A DNA stretch of 64,000 nucleotides from UBA721 sp002705165. Its GTDB lineage: Bacteria > Planctomycetota > Planctomycetia > Pirellulales > Pirellulaceae. Below are positions 1-8,907 of this stretch, piece after piece. The number at the start of each line of letters is the position of its first letter. Position 1 is the stretch's first letter. Below the pieces are notes generated by a model. It saw only the letters and a list, made by a program, of their open reading frames with translations. It was not told the origin of the DNA and made no database searches. Made by a program: the position numbers and the translations under genes. The stretch spans positions 124,001-188,000 of the forward strand of contig JBJLEF010000001.1 in assembly GCA_045565995.1 (NCBI GenBank), in the 5' to 3' direction.

Positions 1-21
1 AAAAATGCCGGGTGCCCAACG

Positions 22-216
22 CTATGGTTCAGTCAAAAGAGAGTCGTTGGGTCGTCCGATTGGCACCAACTTGCCGACTACATCCTCAAAGACAACCTTC
101 AGGGTAAACCATTGCTCGATAAGATCCTCCAGGACCATTCTGATTCCGCCTAAAGGTCGAATCGATCCAGGCTCAGCAGGCAGGTACGAACATTCCCGAG
201 CAATATCGGGATCCAT
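22..216 (-). CDS. Small hypothetical protein, 64 aa
   Basis: A 64-codon reading frame starting with ATG at 216 (MDPDIARECSYLPAEPG...) and ending with TAG. Its composition is more protein-like (alternating charged and hydrophobic residues, a stretch LEDLIEQWFTLKVVFEDVV that could form an amphipathic helix) than the opposite-strand frame over the same DNA, which is rich in Arg, Ser and Thr. It would be transcribed divergently from the secreted protein at 282. No family is recognised, no clear Shine-Dalgarno sequence is seen, and the window edge removes downstream context, so it may be spurious. Confidence 0.35.
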   Translation of the reverse strand: MDPDIARECSYLPAEPGSIRPLGGIRMVLEDLIEQWFTLKVVFEDVVGKLVPIGRPNDSLLTEP

Positions 217-281
217 ATAGCCCTAAAATCATCATTCCTGCTAGAATCCAGCACAATTCACATAAGTCAACATGACCGGGA

Positions 282-1256
282 ATGGATTCCAGGGTAATGA
301 AATATTCTCAAGCAATCATTGTCTTCCTTGCACTTGTGCAAGGTGTTTTTGCTCAGCAACAACCCACCACGACACCAACAGGTAATCAAACTCGGATAAG
401 CTCTCCTCAAGGTGTTCGCCAGCAAGCTCCCCAGGGAGTCCAACCGCCTTCCTTCCTGCCACTCTCCGAAAAGCACGAGGAATACATCCAACGTGTTCTC
501 CTTTACTGGCAAAATCATACCGAAAAAATTGACCACTATCGCAGCGACTTCGAACGATGGCAATTCGACACCGTTTATGGACCGCGAAACACCTTCAAAA
601 CATTCAGCACTGGCAAAGTACGATTTGCCGATCCAGACAAAGGACTGTTCAAGGTCGAAAAAGTTCTTACTTACCAGCCAGCAACCGCTCAAACTAAAGC
701 GACTTATAAGGAAATCCCTGGTGCACATGGAGAAAACTGGGTCTGTGATGGAAAGAGTATCTTTGAGTATGACTATCTCAACGAGCGACTCATCCAACAA
801 GTATTACCTAAAGAACTACAGGGCCAGAACATCATCAACGGACCGTTACCTTTCCTGTTTGGATGTAATGCTCAGGATATTACGAATCGATTTTGGATGC
901 GGGCAATCACACCTCAGAATATGAAAGGTGAGATTTGGCTCGAGGCGTATCCTAAGACCATTCACGATGCCAGCAACTATCAGAAAGTTCACATCATCAT
1001 CGACAATAAGGATTTTCTCCCCAAAGGAATGGTAATTTTTGATCGCAGCTATGAAAAAGGCAAGAATCATTCACGAACGGTATTTAACTTCAAACAGCGT
1101 GAAATTAACTTTGCCACTACGCTGGAGAAACTAAATCCTTTTTACCGAAATTTCTACGAGCCTGAATTGCCGTCCGGTTGGAAAAAAGTGGTCAATGCGG
1201 CGCCTAGTTCTCCGGCAGCCCGGCAGGCTAACAATCCATCACAACAACCACGCTAA
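282..1256 (+). CDS. Secreted planctomycete protein, TIGR03009-like
   Basis: 324 residues with an N-terminal signal peptide (MKYSQAIIVFLALVQGVFA from residue 6), a Gln/Thr/Pro-rich linker (about 25-60) and a globular domain (about 65-300) containing YWQNHTEKIDHYRSDFERW and RYDFERW-like aromatic/charged strands, then a Pro/Ala/Gln tail. The pattern recalls the planctomycete-restricted TIGR03009 group, which has a lipoprotein-sorting-like beta fold; this assignment is from memory of the family, not a search. Two in-frame ATGs (282 and 297) are possible; neither has a well spaced ribosome site, and starting at 297 gives the more typical signal peptide. Likely periplasmic or outer-membrane associated. 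Function unknown. Confidence 0.82.
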   Translation: MDSRVMKYSQAIIVFLALVQGVFAQQQPTTTPTGNQTRISSPQGVRQQAPQGVQPPSFLPLSEKHEEYIQRVLLYWQNHTEKIDHYRSDFERWQFDTVYGPRNTFKTFSTGKVRFADPDKGLFKVEKVLTYQPATAQTKATYKEIPGAHGENWVCDGKSIFEYDYLNERLIQQVLPKELQGQNIINGPLPFLFGCNAQDITNRFWMRAITPQNMKGEIWLEAYPKTIHDASNYQKVHIIIDNKDFLPKGMVIFDRSYEKGKNHSRTVFNFKQREINFATTLEKLNPFYRNFYEPELPSGWKKVVNAAPSSPAARQANNPSQQPR

Positions 1257-1276
1257 ACCTTCGATCAGGCAATTTG

Positions 1277-1307
1277 TTGGTAAGTAAAGATTAACTATTG
1301 ATATAAT
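1277..1307 (+). promoter_or_regulatory. Candidate sigma70-type promoter of the NfeD operon
   Basis: Extended -10 TGATATAAT at 1299-1307 with a weak -35 TTGGTA at 1277-1282 (19-bp spacer). Transcription would begin near 1314, some 60 nt before the GTG start of the long NfeD gene. Seen by eye only. Confidence 0.5.
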
Positions 1308-1376
1308 AGTACAAGCGTAGGGTTTACGATTCCTATTCGGGTATTACATTCATTTCTCGAGCATAGATTCAGTAAA

Positions 1377-3557
1377 GTGTTAAACCTTCAGGGTATCCCG
1401 CGGCTCCATATCTCCCTCAGATCGATCTTCATCATTCTGAGTGTTCTTTTCGTGGTGGAAGACAATCCCCTGCTTGCTCAGGAGCAGGATCAACAACAAA
1501 CCGCCGTGTTAATCGAAGTCCAGTTACCGATTCAAAACAACAACATCGGTGCGATTACGAGAGCACTCGACACAGCTATCGAAAATGCCGGCAAGGCGAC
1601 GGTTGAAAACCAACGGCCCTGGCTCCTTATTAGGTTCCTTCCCCTCACAGAGAACAATCGCATACGCAGTGATTTTGGTGCCTGTAACACACTGGAAAGC
1701 TATCTGTCTTCACCATCTCTTACACGAAGATGCCGTACTGTTGCGATTCTCGACGGAAAGTATGCAGACCACGTAATTCTCCCCGTATTGTCTTGTTCCA
1801 AACTGATCGTCAGTCCGGAAACAAGCATTAGTGGGCCCGAATCGGATACATCACTTCTAACGTCAGAGGTGAAAGATGATTACCGACGCGTAGCAGAGGC
1901 TCACAAACATCTCCCAGCGTCTGTTATCGAAGCCGTTTTGGATCCTGCTGTCGCTCTGCATGAAGTCACCACGGATGAAAGTACATTCTTTGCTACTGGC
2001 TTAGAACGACAAGAACTCTTCGATGACGGAAAACTAAATTCCTCGACAGCGATCTCAGTCGCCGGCGACGTGCTGACTCTGGACAAACTAGTTTTTAATC
2101 GACAAAGCGCAATTTCGGTCATTCCAACCAATGATACGACATTAGCAGCCGAGTTAAATATTGCTCCCACCCGGTTCCTCAAATCATCTGGTCCGATTGG
2201 CGAGATTCATGCTGTCGTGATCGATATGGCCCAACTTCAAAGCCCGTCGCGTATTCGCGATAAACAAATACTGATTAATAATCTCGCCGATGAGCACAAC
2301 CTAATCATTTTCCAATTCCAAAGCGATGGGGCTCACACAGACGAATTAATCAATCTTGCGAATACGATAGCAGACCTTCGTTATGAAGAGATAAAAACCG
2401 TTGCATATATTGAGGATCATGCACGGGGAGCGGCTGGCATTCTGGCTCTGGCCTGTGACGAAATCTATTTAGGGCCTGAGGGCTCCCTTGGCGGCTTTGG
2501 AAATAGTACTGAACTTGGCGAACTGACGTTCGAAATCCAGGAAACGCTAATCGCACTCGAAAAAACTACCGAACGCGAATGGTCCCTGTTCTACCGCTGT
2601 CTGCAACCGACCAGTGAATTACACATCTTCACCCGAGCCCAAACTGGCGAAACACGCGCTTTTTGCCCTCAACAGATCATGAGTCTTGATGACAAAGACC
2701 AGTGGACACGTGGAATTTCCCTCAACGACCGCAGGTACTTCAATGTGGAAGACCTGCAAACACTTGGCCATTTACAGGGTATTGCAAGTGATCTGTCTGC
2801 GGTACTGGGGAACTATGATCTCAAACTGTCTGATGTGGAAATCAAAACCACGACAGGCTTAAGCGGATTCCTCAGCGAAGTTGCCCATAGCAACTGGTTT
2901 CTTTGGGCAACATTAACCATGGCAATTTACGGCCTGATCGCTGAATTAGCGGCACCAGGACTCGGGTTCCCGGGGTTGGTTTCGTTACTCGGATTTGGAC
3001 TTCACATTTGGGCACGTCATTTAAATGGCACCGTTGATGCGTTGGAAATAATACTCATCCTTATTGGGGTGATTTGCATAGGTGTCGAGTTATTTGTAAC
3101 ACCAGGATTTGGGCTCTTTGGGATTGGCGGAGCATGTTCACTATTGCTCGGGCTGATTCTTGCCGCTCAGTCGTTCTCACTGCCAACCAATCCCTTCCAA
3201 CGCCAGCAGATTGCTAATTCTGTGCTGGGTATTGTCGGAACCATCATCGGCACTGTCATCCTTTATCAAATGTCGATTCGGCTACTTAGGGACTCCTGGA
3301 TCGGTCGCCTAATAGCGCCGAAAAACAACGATTTGGCGGCGGCCCAGCGCAACAGTTGGAACGAAGCAATGGTTCATTGGGAACATCTGGTTGGGAAAAC
3401 AGGGCAAACGACGACGCGCCTGTCCCCCGCCGGTAAAGCGCGACTAGGATCCAAAATATATGATGTCGTCAGTGATGGCGAAATGGTCAGTGCAAACTCC
3501 CTGGTCAAAGTCATTGAGGTAACCGGCAATCGCATCGTTGTTTCAAAGTCACCCTAA
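1377..3557 (+). CDS. Long NfeD-family membrane protein with two degenerate ClpP-like domains
   Basis: 726 residues from a GTG start. A signal peptide (about 1-35) is followed by two ClpP/crotonase-like domains (about 45-230 and 265-460), four membrane segments (about 505-640) and a C-terminal OB-fold NfeD domain (about 655-726, ending ..EVTGNRIVVSKSP). NfeD proteins are membrane serine proteases or scaffolds that work with flotillins. The second domain reads ARGAAGILALACDEIYLGP near residue 349, where active NfeD proteases have AASAG; the catalytic Ser position is Ala, and the first domain (HVILPVLSCSKLIVSPETS) has also lost it. It is therefore probably a non-catalytic scaffold. It is followed after 17 nt by the short NfeD and then FloA, almost certainly one operon. 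Confidence 0.9.
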   Translation: MLNLQGIPRLHISLRSIFIILSVLFVVEDNPLLAQEQDQQQTAVLIEVQLPIQNNNIGAITRALDTAIENAGKATVENQRPWLLIRFLPLTENNRIRSDFGACNTLESYLSSPSLTRRCRTVAILDGKYADHVILPVLSCSKLIVSPETSISGPESDTSLLTSEVKDDYRRVAEAHKHLPASVIEAVLDPAVALHEVTTDESTFFATGLERQELFDDGKLNSSTAISVAGDVLTLDKLVFNRQSAISVIPTNDTTLAAELNIAPTRFLKSSGPIGEIHAVVIDMAQLQSPSRIRDKQILINNLADEHNLIIFQFQSDGAHTDELINLANTIADLRYEEIKTVAYIEDHARGAAGILALACDEIYLGPEGSLGGFGNSTELGELTFEIQETLIALEKTTEREWSLFYRCLQPTSELHIFTRAQTGETRAFCPQQIMSLDDKDQWTRGISLNDRRYFNVEDLQTLGHLQGIASDLSAVLGNYDLKLSDVEIKTTTGLSGFLSEVAHSNWFLWATLTMAIYGLIAELAAPGLGFPGLVSLLGFGLHIWARHLNGTVDALEIILILIGVICIGVELFVTPGFGLFGIGGACSLLLGLILAAQSFSLPTNPFQRQQIANSVLGIVGTIIGTVILYQMSIRLLRDSWIGRLIAPKNNDLAAAQRNSWNEAMVHWEHLVGKTGQTTTRLSPAGKARLGSKIYDVVSDGEMVSANSLVKVIEVTGNRIVVSKSP

Positions 3558-3574
3558 AGGTTAAGCTTAATCCT

Positions 3575-4165
3575 ATGGATCCAAACATAATCTGGGCAAT
3601 CGCTCTCATAACAATCGGTGCAGCTCTCATTTTTCTCGAGCTATTCATCCCGTCCGGTGGACTGATAGGTATAGCATCTGTCGGGTGTTTTATCGGAGCA
3701 ACTTACCTTGGCTATCAGGCGGGGGAAACAGCCGGTATGGCCACTCTCTGTAGCTCCGTTGTGGTGATAGGAGTAATGATATATCTGGCGCTTAAGGTTT
3801 GGCCCTATACACCGATGGGAAAGAATGCCATACCGACGGACGAAGATCCTGCCTCCGCAATCACGAAGCCGCTGGAACACCTCGTCGGCTTACGAGGTGT
3901 CAGCACCTCATCCTTGATGCCAAACGGACGAATTGAACTCGACGGGAAAACCTATGACGCGGTTAGTCCGGGGACGATTATTGAGGAGGGTGCCGCTATA
4001 GAAGTCCTCAGTATTGAAAGTAATCGTATTCTGGTCACGCAAGTTGATGGCACAACACCGGGAAAAGACAGGCTATCACCAAAACAAATGAAGCAGCGAT
4101 TAAATATTCGACTTTTGAAGATGATCTGGAACAATCGTTGGGAGACTAACCAGATTGAAATTTAG
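3575..4165 (+). CDS. Short NfeD-like membrane protein
   Basis: 196 residues. The first ~75 residues carry three hydrophobic segments (IIWAIALITIGAALIFLEL, GLIGIASVGCFIGATYLGY, MATLCSSVVVIGVMIYLAL); residues about 100-160 form the NfeD OB-fold domain (LVGLRGVSTSSLMPNGRIE, ..VLSIESNRILVTQVDG). Such short NfeD proteins (NfeD1b type) lack a protease domain and are usually encoded next to flotillin genes, as here, where they are thought to act in membrane microdomains. An AAAGG ribosome site precedes the ATG. The C-terminal ~35 residues (KQMKQRLNIRLLKMIWN...) are basic and outside the domain. Confidence 0.88.
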   Translation: MDPNIIWAIALITIGAALIFLELFIPSGGLIGIASVGCFIGATYLGYQAGETAGMATLCSSVVVIGVMIYLALKVWPYTPMGKNAIPTDEDPASAITKPLEHLVGLRGVSTSSLMPNGRIELDGKTYDAVSPGTIIEEGAAIEVLSIESNRILVTQVDGTTPGKDRLSPKQMKQRLNIRLLKMIWNNRWETNQIEI

Positions 4166-4273
4166 TGAGATTAGATGAAACCAAAGTAGAATTTTGGTAA
4201 AACGATGATTGGTATGAAGTTCCCACACTACAAAGTGAGGGTGTTTTCTAAACTCTTCGAAGGTGAAACTTCA

Positions 4274-5326
4274 ATGAATTACTATTTGCTAGCTCAGGAA
4301 GGCAAGTTAGGAGTAACGGAGATAGCTCTGATTGTTGCCCTAGTCTTCCTACTGGTGGTTCTCTACATTTTCCTGTCCTATTTCAAGCTCTATATTCAAT
4401 GTAAATTGACTCGTGCTGGAATTGGATTTGTTGATCTGATCAGTATGACCTTTAAGAAAATTCCGGTTTCGATGATCGTTCAAAGCAAGATTATGGCCGT
4501 CAAGGCAGACTTGACTGAAGACGAAGGTGTAACGCTGTCAGCATTAAATTCTCATCACTTAGCCGGAGGGAATGTACCGCTGGTCATTCGAGCATTAATT
4601 GCAGCTCGTAAGGCAAAAATTGTTAGCCTAGGATTTAAAGAGGCAATGGCGATTGACCGTGCAGGTCGAAATGTACTCGAAGCGGTTCAAACCAGTGTCT
4701 ATCCGAAAGTCATCGATTGCCCTTCACTTGATTCAGGTAAAGCAAAATTAGACGCTGTGGCGAAGGACGGGATCGAGCTATACGTTCGAGCCCGAGTGAC
4801 TGTTCGAGCCAACCTCCAACAGTTAGTCGGTGGTGCCACAGAGGAAACAATTACAGCTCGTGTTGGTGAGGGTATTATTAGTGCCATCGGTTCAGCCTCC
4901 TCTCACAAAGAAGTGCTGGAAAACCCGGATGTGATATCTAAAAAAGTACTGTCAGATCGTCTAGACTCGCAGACTGCCTTTGAGATCGTCTCCATCGACA
5001 TTGCAGATATTGATGTCGGTGGTAATATCGGAGCGAAACTACAGGCGGATCAGGCCGAGGCTGATACCAAGGTTGCCAGAGCTAGAGCTGAAGGGCGCCG
5101 AGCCATGGCAGTGGCCTCGGAGCAGGAGAAAGAAGCTTCGATCCAAGAAAGTAAAGCTCAGTTAATTTCAGCAAAAGCAGAAGTGCCCATGGCTATTTCG
5201 GATGCCTTTAACTCAGGCAATTTAGGCATCATGGATTACTATCGCATCACAAATATTCAGGCAGATACAGAGATGCGAACTTCATTTGCCAAAGGGCCTG
5301 CGCCGGAAGAGTCAACGCTGGAATAG
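4274..5326 (+). CDS. floA: Flotillin-like protein FloA
   Basis: 350 residues in the FloA (UPF0365) family, a scaffold of functional membrane microdomains. One N-terminal membrane segment (about 13-40: IALIVALVFLLVVLYIFLSY) precedes an SPFH-type domain (about 60-230) and a coiled region rich in Glu, Ala and Gln (QADQAEADTKVARARAEGRR, EQEKEASIQESKAQLISAKAE). Start chosen at ATG 4274 because AAGGTGA at 4260-4266 is ideally spaced; an upstream in-frame ATG at 4205 would add 23 residues without homologous character. Third gene of the NfeD operon. Confidence 0.93.
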   Translation: MNYYLLAQEGKLGVTEIALIVALVFLLVVLYIFLSYFKLYIQCKLTRAGIGFVDLISMTFKKIPVSMIVQSKIMAVKADLTEDEGVTLSALNSHHLAGGNVPLVIRALIAARKAKIVSLGFKEAMAIDRAGRNVLEAVQTSVYPKVIDCPSLDSGKAKLDAVAKDGIELYVRARVTVRANLQQLVGGATEETITARVGEGIISAIGSASSHKEVLENPDVISKKVLSDRLDSQTAFEIVSIDIADIDVGGNIGAKLQADQAEADTKVARARAEGRRAMAVASEQEKEASIQESKAQLISAKAEVPMAISDAFNSGNLGIMDYYRITNIQADTEMRTSFAKGPAPEESTLE

Positions 5327-5335
5327 TAATTTGTA

Positions 5336-5761
5336 ATGGCTGGTTTTATCAAAACAATCATCGATGGAATTCTTGAGGGACTGGACCAAATGGCTCAGGA
5401 CCCGCAGGGACCTCCGCAACGACGACGCGTTCCGCAACGGGCTCCTAATAAGCAGGCTCCCATGGGGCTACCACAGGGACAATCAAAACCTTTATCGCCT
5501 TTCCCGGCGACTATACAAAGTGCGCGGGATTTGGAACAAGCGGAAAACAAACAAGTAAAAGATACTCCTATCGATCTCAAACAGTTTACTCCAGCGTCTG
5601 ACAAGCGATCGGTCAAACCTATCGCTCCGTCTCAAGCTGGAGTTGCGAAAGGCCCAAGTGATCCAGCTATTACTGCTCGAGACCTGCTCCAATCTCCGGG
5701 TGGCGCTCGGGAAGCGATGATCGCCAGCGAAATTCTCAACCGCCCGGAACATCGCTGGTAG
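5336..5761 (+). CDS. Hypothetical Pro/Gln-rich protein linked to floA
   Basis: 141 residues beginning 9 nt after the floA stop, so probably co-transcribed and translationally coupled. The N-terminus (MAGFIKTIIDGILEGLDQMAQ) could form an amphipathic membrane-binding helix; residues 22-110 are low complexity (Pro, Gln, Arg, Lys) and likely disordered; the last ~30 residues (ITARDLLQSPGGAREAMIASEILNRPEHRW) look ordered and conserved-like. No family recognised. Its position suggests a role with the flotillin/NfeD complex, which is inference only. Confidence 0.7.
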   Translation: MAGFIKTIIDGILEGLDQMAQDPQGPPQRRRVPQRAPNKQAPMGLPQGQSKPLSPFPATIQSARDLEQAENKQVKDTPIDLKQFTPASDKRSVKPIAPSQAGVAKGPSDPAITARDLLQSPGGAREAMIASEILNRPEHRW

Positions 5762-5950
5762 TCACTTTGAAGAAACTATATTCAAGTAGTTTTTCAGTAC
5801 ATTCTATTCCAGGTGAGGACGTGAAAACTGTTGGGGAAATCACTAGAATAAGCCTTAGCTTTTTCAGCTCGTGCAGCGCACCTAGCAAACCATAACTTTC
5901 AATCAATACTCCAAACCGGAATTAAAAATAACCTACAAGGAAAGAACAAC

Positions 5951-6862
5951 ATGAGTGTTAGCTCGATTGAACCGGGAACAACCAAAATCGGCTGGATTGG
6001 AACCGGCGTGATGGGTGCCAGCATGTGTGGGCATCTAATGGACCAGGGGTTTGAATCTACTATCTACACCCGCTCTAAAGAAAAAGCTCAAGGTCTGCTC
6101 GACAAAGGAGCTCACTGGGTGGACAGTCCGAAAGCGGTTGCTGAAAACAGCGATGTAATCTTTGCCATTGTCGGTTTCCCAGCCGACGTACGGGCAGTCT
6201 TTCTGGGTGAAGACGGAGCGTTGGCTGGAAGTAAAGAAGGAAATATCCTAGTTGATATGACCACCAGCGAACCTTCACTGGCCGTTGAAATCTATGATGC
6301 CGCCAAGCAGCGGGGTGTTCAGAGTGTTGATGCTCCTGTTTCGGGCGGTGATGTCGGTGCAAAGAACGGCACCCTATCGATCATGATCGGTGGAGATCAA
6401 GACGTCGTAGAAGCATTGCAACCGATGTGGGATGCCATGGGACAAACCATCGTCCATCAGGGAGGTGCCGGTGCCGGACAACATACCAAAATGGTCAATC
6501 AAACGCTGATTGCCACGAATATGATCGGGGTCTGCGAAGCTCTACTCTATGGCTACAAAGCGGGACTCGATCTACCAACAGTCATGCAATCTGTAGCTTC
6601 CGGCGCGGCCGGCAGCTGGTCACTGTCAAATCTTGGACCGCGAATTATTGATAAGAATTTTGATCCAGGCTTTTTTGTTGAGCACTTTATAAAAGACATG
6701 GGAATTGCTATTGATGAAGCTAACAAAATGGGGCTCTGTCTGCCTGGCTTAGCACTTTCCAAACAGCTCTACGAAGGTCTCAAATCACAGGGACACGGTC
6801 GTGACGGAACCCACGCTCTGCAACTGGCTCTGAATCGTCTTTCCGGTGTCGACTGGAGCTAA
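5951..6862 (+). CDS. NAD(P)-dependent beta-hydroxyacid dehydrogenase (HIBADH / GarR family)
   Basis: 303 residues, the usual family length. The Rossmann motif GWIGTGVMGASMCGHL (about 13-28) binds the dinucleotide; DAPVSGGDVGAKNGTLSIMIGG (about 121-142) is the substrate-binding signature; and the catalytic Lys lies in GAGQHTKMVNQ (about residue 180). Members oxidise 3-hydroxyisobutyrate, reduce tartronate semialdehyde, or act on related substrates; which one cannot be told here. A clear GGAAAG ribosome site lies 6 nt before the ATG. Monocistronic, ended by the hairpin at 6889. Confidence 0.92.
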   Translation: MSVSSIEPGTTKIGWIGTGVMGASMCGHLMDQGFESTIYTRSKEKAQGLLDKGAHWVDSPKAVAENSDVIFAIVGFPADVRAVFLGEDGALAGSKEGNILVDMTTSEPSLAVEIYDAAKQRGVQSVDAPVSGGDVGAKNGTLSIMIGGDQDVVEALQPMWDAMGQTIVHQGGAGAGQHTKMVNQTLIATNMIGVCEALLYGYKAGLDLPTVMQSVASGAAGSWSLSNLGPRIIDKNFDPGFFVEHFIKDMGIAIDEANKMGLCLPGLALSKQLYEGLKSQGHGRDGTHALQLALNRLSGVDWS

Positions 6863-6888
6863 GATTCTCACTTCCTCAAATAAAAAAG

Positions 6889-6924
6889 AAGGGTCTGCGA
6901 ATGAATTTCGACAGACCCTTTTTT
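6889..6924 (+). terminator. Rho-independent terminator, probably bidirectional
   Basis: Perfect 9-bp stem AAGGGTCTG / CAGACCCTT (6889-6897 and 6912-6920) around a 14-nt loop, followed by a T run, with an A run on the 5' side. It sits between convergent genes (6862 on plus, 6943 on minus) and can serve both. Confidence 0.88.
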
Positions 6925-6942
6925 ACATTTCGTGAAGACTGA

Positions 6943-7824
6943 TTATCTAGTAAACCGAACCCCCGTGGTCTTGAGCTTCCGGCGATAAACTTTGTCTTTG
7001 GTTGTGGCATACAAATAATCCAGTTCCGGACCACCGAAAGTAACATTAGATAAAAACGCCCGTTGAGGCTTCGAAAGAATGCCGCTCAGTCGTCCCTGTG
7101 TATCGAACACCTGCACACCTAATGTTGTACACACATACAATCGTCCCATCCTGTCCACCGTCATACCATCAGCACCACTCTCGCTCAAACCCACCGGCAA
7201 TTGCATCGTACTGTACGGTTGCTGATGCTTTAGTGAGCCATCAGACGCAATGACAAAGTTCCACAGACTGGCGCCCTTCATATCAGAAACGACAAGTTGT
7301 TTTTGATCTGGCCAGGCAATGATACCATTGGGAAACGCGATCCCTGCAGCAACTTCCTTTAGTTTACCGTCTGGCGATATATTCCATATTTTCCCATCAA
7401 CATGGTCCGTAAAAAAGACATTGCCATCGGCCAGCACGACGAGGTCATTGCAGTTGACACCTTCGGCAATCGCAGCAGGTTTTCCAGCATCGTCAAATTG
7501 AACAATTGCTTTCCCACCAATGCTCGTTCCGTATAGCTTTCCATCTGCCCCAAAAATTAAACCGGCAGTCTGATTAGCCTGATCGCTAAAAAGTGTGACT
7601 TTTCCATCTAATGTAATTTTAAATATCTCGGAAGTTGGGACGTCAGTAAAAAACACTTCACCTTGATTATTCACCGCAGGACCTTCTGTAAACTGATGGC
7701 CTTCCGACAACAGCTCCCATCCCTCACCGTCGATTATAATCTGGGAGATCGGTAAATCCTGAGCGCCAACCGGCAAAGAGAACCCGCCCCACAAAAGCAG
7801 AAAAAAGAGGTGTTTCTTGATCAT
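6943..7824 (-). CDS. Secreted SMP-30 / gluconolactonase-like beta-propeller
   Basis: 293 residues with a signal peptide (MIKKHLFFLLLWGGFSLPVGA) and a six-bladed propeller of the SMP-30/gluconolactonase/LRE family, showing repeated blades such as FTEGPAVNNQGEVFFTDV, AGLIFGADGKLYGT, NDLVVLADGNVFFTD, NGIIAWPDQKQLVVSD and DGMTVDRMGRLYV with the family's E/N/D metal-site positions. The family hydrolyses sugar lactones, but many planctomycete members are secreted and uncharacterised. AAGGA lies 7 nt before the ATG. It follows the esterase gene by 15 nt on the same strand, so the two are likely an operon. Confidence 0.88.
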   Translation of the reverse strand: MIKKHLFFLLLWGGFSLPVGAQDLPISQIIIDGEGWELLSEGHQFTEGPAVNNQGEVFFTDVPTSEIFKITLDGKVTLFSDQANQTAGLIFGADGKLYGTSIGGKAIVQFDDAGKPAAIAEGVNCNDLVVLADGNVFFTDHVDGKIWNISPDGKLKEVAAGIAFPNGIIAWPDQKQLVVSDMKGASLWNFVIASDGSLKHQQPYSTMQLPVGLSESGADGMTVDRMGRLYVCTTLGVQVFDTQGRLSGILSKPQRAFLSNVTFGGPELDYLYATTKDKVYRRKLKTTGVRFTR

Positions 7825-7839
7825 TTCAAATTCCTTTGT

Positions 7840-8733
7840 TTACTTGTTCGCATTTGGAGTCTCAGGATGATCTCGCCACAACCATTCAAGAATCTCAGGA
7901 AGAATTGTTCCACCATGTCGACCACTATGTCCTTCTGTTCCCATCACAAACTGATAGTCATAGCCAGCATATTTCAAAGCCGCAGCCATCTGTTCATTAG
8001 CCAATGGCCAATTACCGAACAAGTTGTCCAGATCTGAACTTCCTTCCTGAAGGAAAATACGAATCGGCTTTTTTTCTGCTTTACGAATAACGGCGGGATA
8101 AACATGGCCACCGCGAATGTTGGTAAAACTACCAATGTAAGAAACGACTTTGGAGAAATAATCAGGACGTTCCCAAGCTGCCGTAAACGCACAAATGCCA
8201 CCGCTACTTAATCCACAAATCGCTCGACCTTCGGCAGAGTCCGTAAGGTTGTAACTTTTTTCAACTTCCGGCAACAACTCTTCAATCAAAAATCGTGCGT
8301 ACAGATCGCCAAGACTGTCATATTCAAAGCTACGGTTACGTCGTGGTTTTCCTCCTGCCTGTTCCGCAGGAATAACCCCCGGATTAATAAAGATACCAAT
8401 TGTAACCGGCATCTTGCCTTGGGCGATCAGATTGTCAAAAACGACAGGTGCTCGTGAATGCCCATTCTCGCGAACGTAACCACCACCGTCATTAAAGATC
8501 ATGACACTAGCCGGTTTAGATTTGTCATATTGAGCAGGTACGTAGATCCAATAGTCACGCTGAGTGCCGGGAAAGACTTTGCTGTTTTCCCAGCGATGTT
8601 GGGTTACTTTACCCTGCGGAACACCTTCCTGGCGTTGTGAGACAGGCCCGTACTCGTATTTACTTTGTGCAAACAATTGAGAAGAACACCCCAACAGTAG
8701 GACAGCCATCATCCCGTGAGTTAGATTTCGCAT
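7840..8733 (-). CDS. Exported alpha/beta-hydrolase esterase (enterochelin-esterase/Fes-like)
   Basis: 297 residues. The N-terminus MRNLTHGMMAVLLLGCSSQLFA contains LLGC, a possible lipobox, although a type I cut after LFA is also possible. The fold is that of the esterase D / Fes group: the nucleophile elbow is GLSSGG (about residue 176), and the likely acid and base are near EGSSDLDN and TEGHSGRHGG. Members cleave esters such as feruloyl or siderophore trilactones. Transcribed ahead of the SMP-30 gene; co-export suggests joint processing of an extracellular sugar or ester substrate, which is inference. Confidence 0.88.
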   Translation of the reverse strand: MRNLTHGMMAVLLLGCSSQLFAQSKYEYGPVSQRQEGVPQGKVTQHRWENSKVFPGTQRDYWIYVPAQYDKSKPASVMIFNDGGGYVRENGHSRAPVVFDNLIAQGKMPVTIGIFINPGVIPAEQAGGKPRRNRSFEYDSLGDLYARFLIEELLPEVEKSYNLTDSAEGRAICGLSSGGICAFTAAWERPDYFSKVVSYIGSFTNIRGGHVYPAVIRKAEKKPIRIFLQEGSSDLDNLFGNWPLANEQMAAALKYAGYDYQFVMGTEGHSGRHGGTILPEILEWLWRDHPETPNANK

Positions 8734-8843
8734 GATTGATTAAATCCAGGGTAAGAAAATTCGATAGTTGGTTCTAGCACTCATCATAACACTGTTTGAA
8801 TAATGACTGGTGGTAGCTATCCGATTTAAGATGAGCGCATAGA

Positions 8844-8874
8844 CAAACGACGCCTGTCGAGCAGACGTCGTTTG
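8844..8874 (-). terminator. Strong hairpin downstream of the 29-aa gene
   Basis: CAAACGACG-c-CTG / CAG-a-CGTCGTTTG (8844-8856 and 8862-8874) with a 5-nt loop: 12 pairs with one mismatch. It lies just downstream of the small basic protein gene on the minus strand. There is no good T run, so it may be a weak terminator or an mRNA-stabilising hairpin. Confidence 0.5.
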
Positions 8875-8907
8875 CAATTCGTTTTATATCAGCGACACGT
8901 GTAAGAA

